Assembly: GCF_018457175.1 (NCBI RefSeq)
Contig: NZ_JAGFNU010000005.1
Location: 1 to 64,000 of the forward strand
Length of the DNA stretch: 64,000 bases
Reading direction: 5' to 3'
Origin: Pseudohalocynthiibacter aestuariivivens
GTDB taxonomy: Bacteria; Pseudomonadota; Alphaproteobacteria; Rhodobacterales; Rhodobacteraceae
Position numbers and translations under genes: made by a program. Under the pieces are notes generated by a model. The model saw only the letters and a list, made by a program, of their open reading frames with translations, was not told the origin of the DNA and ran no database searches. Of the stretch, positions 9,509 to 19,725 are shown piece after piece. The number at the start of each line of letters is the position of its first letter. Within the stretch, counting starts at the first letter, position 1.

Positions 9509-9967
9509 TCAGGCTCCGTTGATTTTTGCTGCGGCGGATTTGATTGCGGTTCGGATGCGCGGATAGGTACCACAACGGCAGAGGTTCCCAGACATAGCAT
9601 CATCAATATCGGCATCCGTAGGATCGGGAACATTAGTCAAAAGGTCGGCGGCTTGCATAATCTGTCCGGACTGACAATAGCCGCACTGGGCGACCTGATG
9701 TTCAACCCAGGCCGCCTGAATGGCATGCAACGCCTCAGGCGTACCCAAACCCTCAATCGTCGTAACCTCACCGTCCACATCCGCTGCCGGAACCTGACAG
9801 GAACGCACCGCGACACCGTCGATATGCACTGTGCAGGCACCGCAGGCGGCAACACCGCAACCGTACTTTGGGCCGGTGATCCCCAAATCGTCTCTGAGAA
9901 CCCACAGAAGCGGCATGTCGCCTTCGACATCTACCTCATGTGTCTTTCCGTTTACGGTCAGTCTCAT
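9509..9967 (-). CDS. iorA: [2Fe-2S] subunit of molybdenum hydroxylase (IorA-like)
   Basis: The protein has 152 residues. It carries the ferredoxin-type cluster motif CGVAACGAC and the second cluster motifs CGYCQSGQ and [10 protein letters not shown], as in all small subunits of the xanthine oxidase family. It passes electrons from the molybdenum site to an acceptor. The ATG at 9967 is preferred over the one at 9997 because GGAG lies 8 bases upstream and homologues begin MRLTVNG. The gene ends 4 bases before the inferred iorB start, so the two are co-translated. No FAD subunit is adjacent, which matches the two-subunit Ior type. Confidence 0.9.
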   Translation of the reverse strand: MRLTVNGKTHEVDVEGDMPLLWVLRDDLGITGPKYGCGVAACGACTVHIDGVAVRSCQVPAADVDGEVTTIEGLGTPEALHAIQAAWVEHQVAQCGYCQSGQIMQAADLLTNVPDPTDADIDDAMSGNLCRCGTYPRIRTAIKSAAAKINGA

Positions 9968-9999
9968 TCGCGCTTCTCCAGCCAAGATTCGTAGCACCG

Positions 10000-10452
10000 A
10001 TGGAACCTTGCCTCAGAAACCCTTGGTTGCATACTTGCAAACTGTGCCAAACCTATAACCCATTCCGCCAAAGCCGCATTATCGGGTGGCATGGCTTACG
10101 AAATATCTGTTTCTTCGATGCCAAGTTGCTGCGAAAGGCGCGTCAGGATGAAAGACACGCGTCAGAAAACCCGGCGGCGAAACCCACCCAGACGCTTTGT
10201 TCAATGCTGAAGATCAGCGAGGAACGTGTACTGCGCCGCGTGCGACTGTTGCCTGACCTTCCGGATCAAGACAGCAAGGGTGCTAAAGCAAAAGAGTTCT
10301 TTTTCCTGTGGAACGCCGCAAATGCCGAGGCAAAGCGCCCTGATCTGTCGCTTTTCCTGGCGAGAAGATTTGCCCAAACCCCCTATGCGCCCGCGATACT
10401 TGCGTTACCGGACATCACTTCAGCTGACTGTCCTTGCTGCCCCTCCGGTTGA
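10000..10452 (+). CDS. Hypothetical protein or remnant
   Basis: The open frame of 150 codons is of uncertain reality. The C-terminal half (about residues 55-135) is charged and looks helical, with [18 protein letters not shown] and [19 protein letters not shown] segments that look protein-like. The N-terminal half does not. Its end overlaps, on the opposite strand, the 3' end of the broken ybiI-like gene. It is not recognised as a known family and may be a decayed gene. Confidence 0.25.
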   Translation: MEPCLRNPWLHTCKLCQTYNPFRQSRIIGWHGLRNICFFDAKLLRKARQDERHASENPAAKPTQTLCSMLKISEERVLRRVRLLPDLPDQDSKGAKAKEFFFLWNAANAEAKRPDLSLFLARRFAQTPYAPAILALPDITSADCPCCPSG

Positions 10453-10685
10453 TCCCTCCACGAGCCTCATAGACACCGTCCCGCTCCTTCTGGCAGTCGA
10501 TGCATAGCTTTACACCGGGGATCGCAGTTCGGCGGGCTTCTGGGATCGGCTCATCGCACTCAGCGCAATTTGGTCAAACTCTCACCGATAGGAGACCTAC
10601 GCGCCTGCATGCGCGCCAGTTCATCCTTAATCGAGCTTTCAATCTGTTCGTTTACAGCACCGTCTCGCGCCTAGCCACCAGCCAT
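10415..10685 (-). pseudogene. DksA/TraR C4-type zinc-finger protein (YbiI-like), broken
   Basis: Translation in the minus direction from ATG 10685 gives MAGG, an in-frame TAG (10671-10673) where relatives have Trp, then ARDGAVNEQIESSIKDELAR. Further on, a one-base insertion near 10563-10570 breaks the frame. Restoring it gives KCAECDEPIPEARRTAIPG, VKLCIDCQKERDGVYE and the family-typical end [11 protein letters not shown]. These match the small TraR/DksA-type protein YbiI of E. coli (88 residues). Both zinc-binding CxxC pairs reappear after correction. Two separate lesions make true decay more likely than one sequencing error. Such proteins are thought to bind RNA polymerase. Confidence 0.85.
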
Positions 10686-10935
10686 CTGTCAACTCCTTCT
10701 AGGCAGTAAATATATCGGATGATTAAATGCATGAAAATAGGGTTTTGGGCTTCATTCCGTCGTTTGCTACAGCCAGAACCGACGTTCGGCTATTGCCGGA
10801 AGCGAAAGCCAAGCGTGCATGGTTATGTGTTCTTCAAGCTCAGCACTTGCTTTCGGGACGTGCAGGTCCAGATATTTACAAATTGTCTGATCGCGTGGCC
10901 CGAATAGGAATTGGATCAGTCAGCTTGCAGTTTCT
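10686..10935. other. Intergenic stretch
   Basis: About 250 bases lie between the broken ybiI-like gene and the end of xylA. Short plus-strand open frames here show no family features. An AAGGAGTTGACAG-like ribosome site for the pseudogene is still present at its left edge. No terminator for the xyl operon is evident. Confidence 0.4.
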
Positions 10936-12255
10936 TCAAACATACCGGTTAACGTAGTTTTCCAGAATTTCCTGCTTTCCTGAAACTGGTTCGGGGTTCA
11001 GGTCTTTTTTCTCGACATGGTCTACCAATTCCTCCAAATCGCAATCCCCTGACAGGATTTTCTGGGCAAAAGGGTCCGACCATCCGGCATAGCGTTCTTT
11101 CAATGCTGTCTCTAATCCTCCATCCTCAAGCATCGCTACTGCCGATTTCAGCGCACGCGCGCAGACATCCATGGCGCCGACATGTGCGGCCAAAAGATCA
11201 ACAGGATCAAGTGATTGACGCCGCAACTTTGCATCGAAATTTGTTCCGCCGGTGGTAAATCCACCCGCTCGCAGGATTTGATAGTACGCGAGTGCCACTT
11301 CGGGTGTGTTATTCGGGAACTGGTCCGTGTCCCAGCCTGACTGGTAGTCATTGCGGTTCATGTCTATCGAACCAAAAATACCAAGAGCATTGGCCGTTGC
11401 AATTTCATGCTCAAACGAATGCCCAGCCAATATGGCATGGCCCTGTTCGATGTTGAGTTTAATTTCATTTTCCAGTCCATGGCGTTTCAGAAACCCATAA
11501 ACAGTTGCGACATCATAGTCATACTGGTGTTTCGTTGGTTCCTGTGGTTTTGGCTCGACCAATATTGCGCCTTTGAAACCTATCTTGTGCTTGTAATCCA
11601 CGACCATGTTCAGCATCCGGCCCATTTGCTGATCCTCACGCGCCAAATCAGTATTCAACAGGGTTTCGTATCCTTCGCGCCCTCCCCAAAGCACGTAATT
11701 TTCCCCACCCAGTTTGTGCGTTGCATCCATGCAGGTTTTTATTGTGGCTGCAGCGTAGGCAAAAACATCTGGGTCCGGATTAGTCGAAGCACCCGACATA
11801 AAACGGCGGTGCGAAAACAGATTGGCCGTCCCCCACAGAAGCTTCACTCCTGTCTGTTCCATTCTCTCGGCAAATATCTCGGTCATGATTTCAAGATTTG
11901 CAGTGTTTTCTGCAAAGCTGGAACCTTCGGGGCGTACATCCGCATCGTGAAAACAGAAATAGGGCACACCAAGCGTGGTGAACATTTCGAATGCGATGTC
12001 GGCCTTCAGCTTCGCTGCGGCCATCTCATCGCTCATACGGTCAGGAAACCACGGACGATCAAAAGTTTGCCCACCGAAGGGGTCTCCACCGGGCCATGCG
12101 AAAGAATGCCAATAGGCACAAGCGAAGCGCAAATGGTCTTCCATCCGCTTTCCACGCAGATTTTCGTTCCGGTCATAGTGACGGAAGGCAAGCGGATTGG
12201 TGCTTGCGAAACCTTCAAACGCAATGGCGTTGGTTGGAAAAAATCTGGTACTCAT
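10936..12255 (-). CDS. xylA: Xylose isomerase
   Basis: This cytoplasmic metal-dependent TIM-barrel enzyme (439 residues) interconverts D-xylose and D-xylulose. The sequence shows the catalytic histidine region [26 protein letters not shown], the first metal-ligand region [22 protein letters not shown], and the second metal site in [19 protein letters not shown]. Length and motifs are those of class II (long) xylose isomerases such as the E. coli enzyme (440 residues). It is the last gene of the long sugar operon; its ATG overlaps the xylB stop by four bases (ATGA), implying coupled translation. Confidence 0.97.
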   Translation of the reverse strand: MSTRFFPTNAIAFEGFASTNPLAFRHYDRNENLRGKRMEDHLRFACAYWHSFAWPGGDPFGGQTFDRPWFPDRMSDEMAAAKLKADIAFEMFTTLGVPYFCFHDADVRPEGSSFAENTANLEIMTEIFAERMEQTGVKLLWGTANLFSHRRFMSGASTNPDPDVFAYAAATIKTCMDATHKLGGENYVLWGGREGYETLLNTDLAREDQQMGRMLNMVVDYKHKIGFKGAILVEPKPQEPTKHQYDYDVATVYGFLKRHGLENEIKLNIEQGHAILAGHSFEHEIATANALGIFGSIDMNRNDYQSGWDTDQFPNNTPEVALAYYQILRAGGFTTGGTNFDAKLRRQSLDPVDLLAAHVGAMDVCARALKSAVAMLEDGGLETALKERYAGWSDPFAQKILSGDCDLEELVDHVEKKDLNPEPVSGKQEILENYVNRYV

Positions 12256-13703
12256 GGCAAGTCCTTAATGGCTTCATATGTTTGTTTGTATGCGCGGTAG
12301 GAGACGTCGTAGGCATCTGTCAAAACCCTATCCGGCTTTATTTCCACCTCAATCGCAGCAGGGACCATAACCTCTTGCGGAGAAAGCCCGCCTGCCCCAA
12401 TCATGGCAAGCCGCGCAGCCCCCATTGAAGCACCAAAATCGCCCTTGGCCGGAAGATGTAGGGTTATCCCCAGCGTGTTTGCCAAGGTCTGAACCCAAAA
12501 AGCAGATTTGGACCCACCCCCAATAACAAGAGCGGACCCAAGACTTGTGCCGGTCGAATGCAAGGCTTCAAGGCAATCACGAAGCGCAAAACTGACACCT
12601 TCCATAACAGCCTGTACCAATGCGGCCTGATCACTACCGCGCGAAAGGCCCAGGAAGGCACCTCCGGTATTGGCGTCGTTATGTGGTGTCCGCTCACCCG
12701 ACAGATAAGGCAAAAACCGGACAGCGCCCGGCCCAAAGGGTTTATCCGGTAGTAAATCAGCCAGTTCTTCCGGGCTATGCCCAAGATTGTCGGCCAGCCA
12801 ATTCAGGCTGTCTGTTGCCGACAGGATCACGCCCATCTGGTACCATTTCATTGGCATGGCATGGCAAAAGGTATGTACAGCCGTAGAAGGATCAGGAGCA
12901 TAGCGGTCCTTGGCGGCTAGGATTACGCCGGATGTCCCAAGCGAAACAAAGCCTTGCCCTTCCTCAAACGCCCCGACACCACAGGCTGCTGCGGCATTAT
13001 CTGCAGCACCTGCCACCACAGAGACATCAGTCGACAGGCCGATTTGCTGCGCCCGCTCAACGCTTAGCTGACCAACCACATCGGATCCCTCAACAACATC
13101 AGGTAGCTGATCCCGCCGCATGCCGGAGCCATTGATCAAGATTTCAGACCATGCCCTTTCCTCGACATTTAACCAACTGGTCCCTGACGCATCCGACATT
13201 TCACTGCTCATTTCGCCTGTGAGCCAGAAAACAAGATAATCTTTTGGTAACAGCACCTTACTGACAAGTGCATAGTTTTCAGGCTCGTTCCGCGCCATCC
13301 ACAACAGTTTGGGGGCAGTAAAGCCCGGAAAAACAATATTGCCGGACAATTCGCGAAACCCAGGTGTTTCATCAAGCTCTGCCGCTTCTTTCGCCGCGCG
13401 GGTATCGTTCCAAAGGATACAGGGGCGAATAACCTTGCCTGAGTGATCAAGCATCGTTGCACCGTGCATATGCCCCGCGACTCCTATGCCTTTTAAGGCG
13501 CGGTACTCTGCGGGAAAGCCGGTGGCGAGTTTAGACAGCACGCCCAAGCAAGCACCGACCCATACGGCGGGGTCTTGTTCAGCCCAACCCGATTTCGGAG
13601 ATTGGACGTCATATGACTTCGTAGCATCACCAACGACGGTTCCGTCTTCTGAAACCAGCAGTCCGCGAAGCCCAGAGGTGCCAAGATCCAACCCCAGATA
13701 CAT
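12252..13703 (-). CDS. xylB: Xylulokinase
   Basis: This FGGY-family kinase (483 residues) phosphorylates D-xylulose to D-xylulose 5-phosphate, which enters the pentose phosphate pathway. The N-terminal phosphate-1 segment [16 protein letters not shown], the GHMHGATML substrate loop, [13 protein letters not shown] and the C-terminal GGGSKSAFW adenosine motif are all present. It lies between a Gfo/Idh/MocA dehydrogenase (10 bases upstream) and xylA (4-base overlap). The order xylB-xylA, opposite to the E. coli xylAB order, occurs in several alphaproteobacteria. Confidence 0.96.
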   Translation of the reverse strand: MYLGLDLGTSGLRGLLVSEDGTVVGDATKSYDVQSPKSGWAEQDPAVWVGACLGVLSKLATGFPAEYRALKGIGVAGHMHGATMLDHSGKVIRPCILWNDTRAAKEAAELDETPGFRELSGNIVFPGFTAPKLLWMARNEPENYALVSKVLLPKDYLVFWLTGEMSSEMSDASGTSWLNVEERAWSEILINGSGMRRDQLPDVVEGSDVVGQLSVERAQQIGLSTDVSVVAGAADNAAAACGVGAFEEGQGFVSLGTSGVILAAKDRYAPDPSTAVHTFCHAMPMKWYQMGVILSATDSLNWLADNLGHSPEELADLLPDKPFGPGAVRFLPYLSGERTPHNDANTGGAFLGLSRGSDQAALVQAVMEGVSFALRDCLEALHSTGTSLGSALVIGGGSKSAFWVQTLANTLGITLHLPAKGDFGASMGAARLAMIGAGGLSPQEVMVPAAIEVEIKPDRVLTDAYDVSYRAYKQTYEAIKDLP

Positions 13704-13713
13704 CTACATTCCT

Positions 13714-14850
13714 CTACTTTAACATGACCCAGGCAGCGTTTCGCGCCGAGGATCTGACACATGCATCAACGAATTGAACACCTTTCAGCCCATCATGGAC
13801 GGTTGGATAGGTGACATCCTGAGGTGTTGTCCGGTTGTTGCGTTTGGCAATGATTGCCGCTGCGGCTTCAGAGTAAATATTTGCAAATCCTTCCAGATAT
13901 CCTTCGGGATGCCCGGGTGGAACTCGGCTCATTCTTGCGGCAGCTTCACCTGCGCCAGCCCCATTTCGGGTGATCAGACGCTTGGGTTCACCGAAGGGTG
14001 TGTGCCAAAGATAATTTGGATCTTCCTGTACCCATTCAAGACCTCCCTTTTCGCCATAAACCCGCAAGCGCAGCGCGTTTTCGTTTCCTGGCGCAACTTG
14101 GCTGCACCAAAGCATTCCCCGCGCGCCGCCCTCGAACCGCAACATGACATGAGCATTGTCATCTATCTGCCGTCCCGGAACAAAGGCTTGGATGTCAGCC
14201 GCCAGACTTTCCAGCTCCAGCCCCGTAACAAAGCAAGCAAGATTGAATGCATGGGTGCCAATGTCGCCGGTCGAACCACCCGCACCAGACCTTGCCGGGT
14301 CGGTCCGCCACTCCGCCTGTTTGAAATCCTGATGTATAGTCAACCAATCCTGCGGATACTCCGCCTGCACGACCCGAATTTTGCCCAGCGCCCCGCCCGC
14401 AACCATTTCCTTGGCTTGACGAACCATGGGATAACCGGTGTAATTGTGGGTAAGCACAAACAACGCGTCAGACGCCTCTGCGATCTTCACAAGCTTTCTG
14501 GCATCAGCAAGTGTCGAGGTCAGCGGCTTGTCACAAATCACATGAATGCCGCGTTTCAGAAACTCGCGGGCTGCAGCATAGTGAACGTGGTTCGGGGTAA
14601 CGATAGCGACCGCCTCAATCCCGTTTTTCAAGCGAGCCTCACGAATGGCCATTCGCTTGAAATCTTCGTAAATGCGGTCTGCAGGCAAACCCAGTGCCTC
14701 ACCCGATGCGCGTGACTTTTCCGCGGATGATGAAAGCGCCCCGGCCACCAATTCGAATTTGCCGTCAATGCGCGCAGCAATTCGGTGCACCGCACCTATA
14801 AAGGCGTCATTTCCACCTCCGACCATACCGAGGCGAATTGCATGTTTCAT
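13714..14850 (-). CDS. Gfo/Idh/MocA-family sugar or inositol oxidoreductase
   Basis: The protein has 378 residues. The N-terminal Rossmann segment is LGMVGGGNDAFIGAVHR (about residues 7-23). The conserved CDKPLTST motif holds the family's catalytic lysine, and the GDIGTHAFNL segment holds the conserved histidine of the substrate domain. Such NAD(P)-dependent enzymes oxidise or epimerise sugars, inositols and sugar acids. It sits in the sugar operon between a sugar isomerase/epimerase and xylB, so it probably feeds a ketose or pentose into the xylA/xylB steps. The substrate cannot be deduced. Confidence 0.9.
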   Translation of the reverse strand: MKHAIRLGMVGGGNDAFIGAVHRIAARIDGKFELVAGALSSSAEKSRASGEALGLPADRIYEDFKRMAIREARLKNGIEAVAIVTPNHVHYAAAREFLKRGIHVICDKPLTSTLADARKLVKIAEASDALFVLTHNYTGYPMVRQAKEMVAGGALGKIRVVQAEYPQDWLTIHQDFKQAEWRTDPARSGAGGSTGDIGTHAFNLACFVTGLELESLAADIQAFVPGRQIDDNAHVMLRFEGGARGMLWCSQVAPGNENALRLRVYGEKGGLEWVQEDPNYLWHTPFGEPKRLITRNGAGAGEAAARMSRVPPGHPEGYLEGFANIYSEAAAAIIAKRNNRTTPQDVTYPTVHDGLKGVQFVDACVRSSARNAAWVMLK

Positions 14851-14929
14851 ATCAAATCTCCATCAAAGTATTTCAGCGCCCGATCGTGGACAAAAGCAGA
14901 CGGCAGCAAAGGAACAAAATCCGTTCGCA

Positions 14930-15985
14930 TCAATCCAGCCCCAGCATTTTTCGGTTTGCAGCTGTATCGGCACCTGTCTCTGCAAAATCATCAAATGCAC
15001 GTTCCGTTACGCGGATAATGTAATCACGAACAAAGTCGGCACCTTCTCGGGCACCGTCTTCCGGATGTTTCAATGCACATTCCCATTCCACCACGGCCCA
15101 GCCATCAAAATCATTTGCCGCCATCTTTGAAAAGACCGCCCCGAAATCAACTTGCCCGTCGCCCAGAGACCGGAACCGTCCTGCGCGATCTACCCAGCTT
15201 TGGTATCCACCGTAAACGCCCTGCCGTCCGGTCGGGTTAAACTCTGCATCTTTGACGTGGAACATCTTGATGCGATCGCGGTAAATGTCGATATTGTCCA
15301 AATAATCAAGGCATTGCAGCACATAGTGCGACGGATCGTAAAGCATGTTGCAACGAGCATGATTATTCACTCGCTCCAGAAACATTTCAAATGTAACACC
15401 ATCATGCAGGTCTTCGCCGGGGTGAATTTCGTAACAAATATTCACACCACATGCTTCTGCATGGTCCAGAATAGGGAGCCAGCGCGCCGCCAGTTCATCA
15501 AACGCGGTTTCAATTAAACCTGCAGGTCGCTGCGGCCATGGATAAACATAAGGCCAGGCCAAAGCACCCGAGAAAGAAACATGTTCGCCAATCCCCATGT
15601 TCTTTGACGCGCTCAAAGCCATCTTGACTTGCTCAACAGCCCATTCCTGACGCGCCTTGGGATTGCCGTGCACCGACGGATCTGCAAATCCGTCAAATGC
15701 AGTATCATACGCGGGGTGTACCGCTACAAGTTGCCCTTGCAGATGGGTTGAAAGCTCCGTGACTTCGACGCCATTTTCACGCGCTTTGCCTTTAAACTCA
15801 TCACAGTAATCTTTGGACGATGCAGCCTTGTCCAGATCAATCAGCCGGGCATCCCAACTGGGAACTTGAACGCCAAGGTAACCGCAATTCGCCGCCCACT
15901 TCGTAATGGAATCCCAAGAGTTGAAAGGCGCGTCATCCCCGACAAACTGCGCTAAAAACAACGCCGGTCCCTTGATCGTTTTCAT
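14930..15985 (-). CDS. Sugar phosphate isomerase/epimerase (AP endonuclease 2-type TIM barrel)
   Basis: The 351-residue TIM-barrel protein resembles xylose-isomerase-like epimerases (IolE/IolH, tagatose epimerase group). Metal-ligand regions are visible: CYEIHPGEDLHDG, YDPSHYVLQ, KMFHVKDAEF and the C-terminal VVEWECA. Start: ATG with a GGGAGAA ribosome site. It is placed between the lacI-type regulator and the Gfo/Idh/MocA dehydrogenase, a pair that often works together on inositols or rare sugars. No signal peptide is seen, so it is cytoplasmic. Confidence 0.88.
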   Translation of the reverse strand: MKTIKGPALFLAQFVGDDAPFNSWDSITKWAANCGYLGVQVPSWDARLIDLDKAASSKDYCDEFKGKARENGVEVTELSTHLQGQLVAVHPAYDTAFDGFADPSVHGNPKARQEWAVEQVKMALSASKNMGIGEHVSFSGALAWPYVYPWPQRPAGLIETAFDELAARWLPILDHAEACGVNICYEIHPGEDLHDGVTFEMFLERVNNHARCNMLYDPSHYVLQCLDYLDNIDIYRDRIKMFHVKDAEFNPTGRQGVYGGYQSWVDRAGRFRSLGDGQVDFGAVFSKMAANDFDGWAVVEWECALKHPEDGAREGADFVRDYIIRVTERAFDDFAETGADTAANRKMLGLD

Positions 15986-16016
15986 CTTATTCTCCCATTA
16001 TAAATAATTCCGTCCC

Positions 16017-17075
16017 TCATTCAGGGGGCATGTTTTCCTTCAGGTAAATATCAATTCGGATTCGTTCCTGCGCCGGGTTGAACGGAGCATCATCCGCAGT
16101 CGCCCGCAAAAGCCGTACAGCGCTACGCACCAGGTGCCCGGTATCCTGCGAAATTATTACGTCGAATATCCCCGTCTCCAAGGCTGCGCGGGATAGTGGT
16201 GTTAACTCATGCCCAACAACGACAATTTCTTGATCAAGGGCATTTTCGCGAAGAAACTGTATAAGCCCGTCATTCCCTGCCGCTGAAGAGTAAATCCCGC
16301 GAATATCAGGATGTTTCGCAAACAAAGGGGGTAACAACTTTAATAGTAGATCTGCATCATCGCGTCCTTCAAGCGATGGCAATATCTTAAATTCAGGGAA
16401 CTCACTGGCCATGACTTCGTCAAAACCATGACGCCGCTCCAGATGATCACGCGCCAATCTTGAGCCAGTTATTACAAGAATCTTACCGTGATTTCCCGGC
16501 ACGAACCGACCCATCAACTGGGCTGCGGTCTTACCTGCCGAGACGTTGTCTATACCAACAAAATGGTCACGCGACGAACTTGGCAAATCTGATACCAGCG
16601 AGACAACTGCGATTCCCTTTTCCTTTACGTGGTGAAGGGCATCACGAACCGACGGTGTCTCTGGCCCGAAGACGGCGATGCCGTCAATTTTTGCCGGATC
16701 AATACTTTCGACAATTCGGACGAGTTCCTGCGGATCAAAGGCGGGTACCTTGACGATGCTAAGCCGGGTTCGATCAGTCTGCAAATTCTCTGACTGCGCT
16801 GCAATCTGAGCTTCAAGAGCTGCGACAAACTCATTTTGGGTCGCTGGCAATACAAACAGAAGGTTGTAAATGCGCCGACGCGCCAAGTTGGCAGCCGCAG
16901 TGTCACGGACATAGCTGAGATCTCGGATAGCTTTGTTCACGCGTTCGATCGTAACAGACCGCACACCAGGGCGCGCGTTCAGGACGCGATCGACGGTTGC
17001 AAGACTGACCCCTGCAACGCGGGCAACATCGTTGACCGTTGGTTTGCCGGTTTTTTCTGGCACGAGCTTTGTCAA
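16017..17075 (-). CDS. LacI-family transcriptional regulator of the sugar operon
   Basis: The protein has 352 residues. It has an N-terminal LacI helix-turn-helix (TVNDVARVAGVSLATVDRVL, about residues 13-32) and a periplasmic-binding-protein-like effector domain with IDGIAVFGPET and VGIDNVSAGKTAAQLMGRF segments. The start is TTG (17075-17073) with an AGAGG ribosome site six bases upstream, 13 bases after the kinase stop. It is encoded inside the operon it probably controls, so regulation would include feedback. The likely binding sites are the twin palindromes before the binding-protein gene at 24383-24430. The inducer is probably a pentose or polyol. Confidence 0.9.
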   Translation of the reverse strand: MTKLVPEKTGKPTVNDVARVAGVSLATVDRVLNARPGVRSVTIERVNKAIRDLSYVRDTAAANLARRRIYNLLFVLPATQNEFVAALEAQIAAQSENLQTDRTRLSIVKVPAFDPQELVRIVESIDPAKIDGIAVFGPETPSVRDALHHVKEKGIAVVSLVSDLPSSSRDHFVGIDNVSAGKTAAQLMGRFVPGNHGKILVITGSRLARDHLERRHGFDEVMASEFPEFKILPSLEGRDDADLLLKLLPPLFAKHPDIRGIYSSAAGNDGLIQFLRENALDQEIVVVGHELTPLSRAALETGIFDVIISQDTGHLVRSAVRLLRATADDAPFNPAQERIRIDIYLKENMPPE

Positions 17076-17088
17076 AGAAACCTCTAAT

Positions 17089-18717
17089 TCAACCTATTTC
17101 ACGCGCAAGGCCTTCGAAGACACGTGCGATGGCTTCAGCACCCGGATCGTTGTACCCGATCAGGTTTTCTTCAGGGACATAAGCGGCCCGGCCGGCCTTG
17201 GCAGTTCCTATTTTTGCTGTCAAATCCGCACCTTCTCGCGCTGCCAGGGCAGCGCTCTTAATGCCCTCAGATAATGCAGCAAGCGCCGGGTCCAACGCAT
17301 CAATCATGGTTCGATCTCCTTTAACAGCTCCGCCAACTTGGCTGACACGCGCAAGCCCAGCACTCAGCGCTTCTGATATTGTCAGACCGCTTGCACATGC
17401 ATCGCCAGCTGCGCCAAAATAGATTGCAAGAATTACGCCAGACGACCCGCCCATGGTCTGACTCAATTCATTACCAAGCGCTGGGAAAAGTTGGGTCAGA
17501 TCTGCCAAGGGCATTTGGTCCATAGCACCCTTCAAAGCACGGGCTGCACTGGCCAGCGTGCTGCCTGTATCTCCGTCTCCAGACTTGGCATCAAGTTCAT
17601 TCAAGGATCGTTCGGACTCAATTAGAAGGTCGCAGATCGCCTCTATCGTTGAGCGCGTGTCGGCGTTCTCTGACGGAATTGGACGGATTGGGCTCAGGCC
17701 ATCTGGCAACGCGGCACTTTTCACACGCGCAATCGCCCGCATCTGCGGCCATGCTGCGAGTGCAACAGGCTCTTGCATTGCCGTGACCCATTCATCCTTG
17801 GCAGGCAACACTGAAACTGAAAACCCATGCATGTCCAGCGATGTCATCAGCTGGGCGGGTCCTATTATAAACTTGAAATCTTCTGAACGTTCAGCCGTTG
17901 CAAGTTCATAAGAAAGGACGGACATTTCCAAGGGCATGGTAGAGCCCAGGTTATTAAGAAGTACGATGTGCGGACCGGGCTGCAAATGCCCACTAAGCTT
18001 GTCCAGTACGGTTACCATCGCCGATTTTGCAGTGTCAAAGGCAACTTGCTCAACTCCTGCCTCGCCATGAATACCAAGACCGAGTTCTGCCATACCTCGT
18101 TTAATCCGGTTTTCCTTTTCGGAGCCCGGAATGGTGCAGGTATCGAGCGACATGCCAATCGAACGAACTGCAGAAATCACAGCACTGGCCTTTTCTTTGA
18201 CCTTGGCCAGAGGTTCGCCCGCTTCTGCAGCGGCACCTGCGATTTTGTGGACAAACAACGTACCTGCGACGCCCCGTGCCTGTGGCAAGTCAGGTAAGGC
18301 GATATCATCGTCGACCACAACCATTTCCACATTTCGACCCAAAGCACGTGCGCGCTCTGCCGCCAGACCGAAGTTCAGGCGATCACCCGTGTAATTTTTG
18401 ACAATCAGCAAACATCCTGCTTCGCCCGTTACGGCAAGAATGCCGGCAAGGACAGCCTCCACTGACGGTGAGGCAAAAACATCGCCACACACTGCTGCTG
18501 TTAGCATGCCCTGCCCCACAAAACCGATATGTGCCGGTTCATGGCCGGACCCGCCACCAGAAATCAGGGCGACTTTGGACTTATCCAAATCCGACCGATA
18601 GACAACCTTGATGTGCGGGTATCCGTCCAAACGCGTAAGTGCACCGCCAGACGCTGCCAGTATCCCATCGATTGCTTCTGTTACCAAGCTGTCTTTTGAG
18701 TTCACAAACTGTACCAT
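17089..18717 (-). CDS. Dihydroxyacetone kinase family protein (DhaK-DhaL fusion)
   Basis: The protein has 542 residues. The N-terminal DhaK domain has SGGGSGHEPAHIGFVG and the GIHGEAGVEQ segment with the histidine that binds the substrate ketone covalently. The C-terminal DhaL domain has the ATP/Mg-binding KSGDGDTGSTLA and GGSSG segments. The fused architecture uses ATP directly, without PTS components. Family members phosphorylate dihydroxyacetone, L-erythrulose or related short ketoses. In this operon, next to xylAB and an epimerase, it suggests that a C4 or C3 ketose, or an extra branch of polyol breakdown, is handled. Confidence 0.92.
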   Translation of the reverse strand: MVQFVNSKDSLVTEAIDGILAASGGALTRLDGYPHIKVVYRSDLDKSKVALISGGGSGHEPAHIGFVGQGMLTAAVCGDVFASPSVEAVLAGILAVTGEAGCLLIVKNYTGDRLNFGLAAERARALGRNVEMVVVDDDIALPDLPQARGVAGTLFVHKIAGAAAEAGEPLAKVKEKASAVISAVRSIGMSLDTCTIPGSEKENRIKRGMAELGLGIHGEAGVEQVAFDTAKSAMVTVLDKLSGHLQPGPHIVLLNNLGSTMPLEMSVLSYELATAERSEDFKFIIGPAQLMTSLDMHGFSVSVLPAKDEWVTAMQEPVALAAWPQMRAIARVKSAALPDGLSPIRPIPSENADTRSTIEAICDLLIESERSLNELDAKSGDGDTGSTLASAARALKGAMDQMPLADLTQLFPALGNELSQTMGGSSGVILAIYFGAAGDACASGLTISEALSAGLARVSQVGGAVKGDRTMIDALDPALAALSEGIKSAALAAREGADLTAKIGTAKAGRAAYVPEENLIGYNDPGAEAIARVFEGLAREIG

Positions 18718-18729
18718 CCAGTCGCCTCC

Positions 18730-19725
18730 CTAGTAAATTCGCGATCCATCCGCTTTAAAAAATAGCGGGTTTTTCGGTTCGATATTGATCGTTGTACCAG
18801 CGGGGTAATCCTGACCCGCCGCCGCAATAGTCGTAATGGCGTGGCCTTCCAGCATCAGGTGCAATCTGGTCTGATCACCCAGATGTTCCACCCGCTGAAT
18901 CTGCGCTGGCTTGCCTTGCCCCTGCAGAATGTTCTCCGGGCGAAGGCCAATCGTATGTTCACCGTTTCGCGTGGTATCAAACAGATTTGCCGGCAAGATA
19001 TTTATTCGCGGGAGGCCAAGGCGGCTCGCGACATATATGCTCTTTGGATCTTCGTAAATTTCACGCGGAGTTCCAAACTGCACGAGTTTGCCTTCGTGCA
19101 GTACGCCGACATGGGTCGCCATTGTCATGGCTTCAATTTGATCGTGAGTGACATAAAGTATCGTCGCGCCGAGGCTTGCCTGTATACGCTTCAATTCCAC
19201 ACGCAAATCGTTCCGCAACTTCGCATCCAAAGAGCTTAGCGGCTCGTCCATCAGGTAAATGGAAGGTTCCCGAACCAGCGCGCGACCAATGGATACCCGC
19301 TGCATTTCGCCACCCGAAAGCTCCGTCACTTTGTTGTCGAGCTTGTGCGATATCTGCAGAATCTCGGCCACTTCAGCCACTTGTTGCGCAATGACATCCT
19401 CTGGTGTTTTCAAGATCGGGGAGCGCAGTGGAAACTCCAGATTTTCCCGGACACTCATATGTGGATAAAGCGAATACTGCTGAAACACCATGGCCACATC
19501 CCTCTGCGCTGGTGTCTCATTGTTCACTGTGCGTCCGCCGATTTCGATACTGCCGGAACTAAGTTTCTCCAACCCTGAAATCAAACGCAAGGTCGTGGTT
19601 TTTCCAGCACCCGTTGGTCCGAGCAAGACCACAAACGCCCCATCGGGAATGGTCATCGACACATCATCGATTGCCTTGTTGGCACCAAATGTCTTGCAGA
19701 TATTTCTGAGAACAACTTCAGCCAT
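18730..19725 (-). CDS. Sugar ABC transporter ATP-binding protein (MalK/UgpC type), second copy
   Basis: The protein has 331 residues from the ATG at 19725, chosen because AAGGAG lies about 8 bases upstream; the ATG at 19764 adds an unlikely leader. Walker A is LLGPTGAGKTTTL, the signature LSGGEMQRVSIGRAL, Walker B IYLMDEPLSSLDA, with an H-loop VTHDQ. A C-terminal OB/TOBE domain is present, as in MalK. It overlaps the preceding ATPase gene by 8 bases. Two different ATPases in one CUT1 system point to a heterodimeric motor, as in glycerol (GlpST) transporters. Confidence 0.92.
   Translation of the reverse strand: MAEVVLRNICKTFGANKAIDDVSMTIPDGAFVVLLGPTGAGKTTTLRLISGLEKLSSGSIEIGGRTVNNETPAQRDVAMVFQQYSLYPHMSVRENLEFPLRSPILKTPEDVIAQQVAEVAEILQISHKLDNKVTELSGGEMQRVSIGRALVREPSIYLMDEPLSSLDAKLRNDLRVELKRIQASLGATILYVTHDQIEAMTMATHVGVLHEGKLVQFGTPREIYEDPKSIYVASRLGLPRINILPANLFDTTRNGEHTIGLRPENILQGQGKPAQIQRVEHLGDQTRLHLMLEGHAITTIAAAGQDYPAGTTINIEPKNPLFFKADGSRIY

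Noticed and set aside
11407-12300. Long plus-strand open frame opposite xylA
   Set aside because: It is an antisense shadow of a clearly conserved xylose isomerase and has no family features.
13774-14715. 313-codon plus-strand frame opposite the Gfo/Idh/MocA gene
   Set aside because: No motif, no ribosome site, and complete overlap with a conserved gene.
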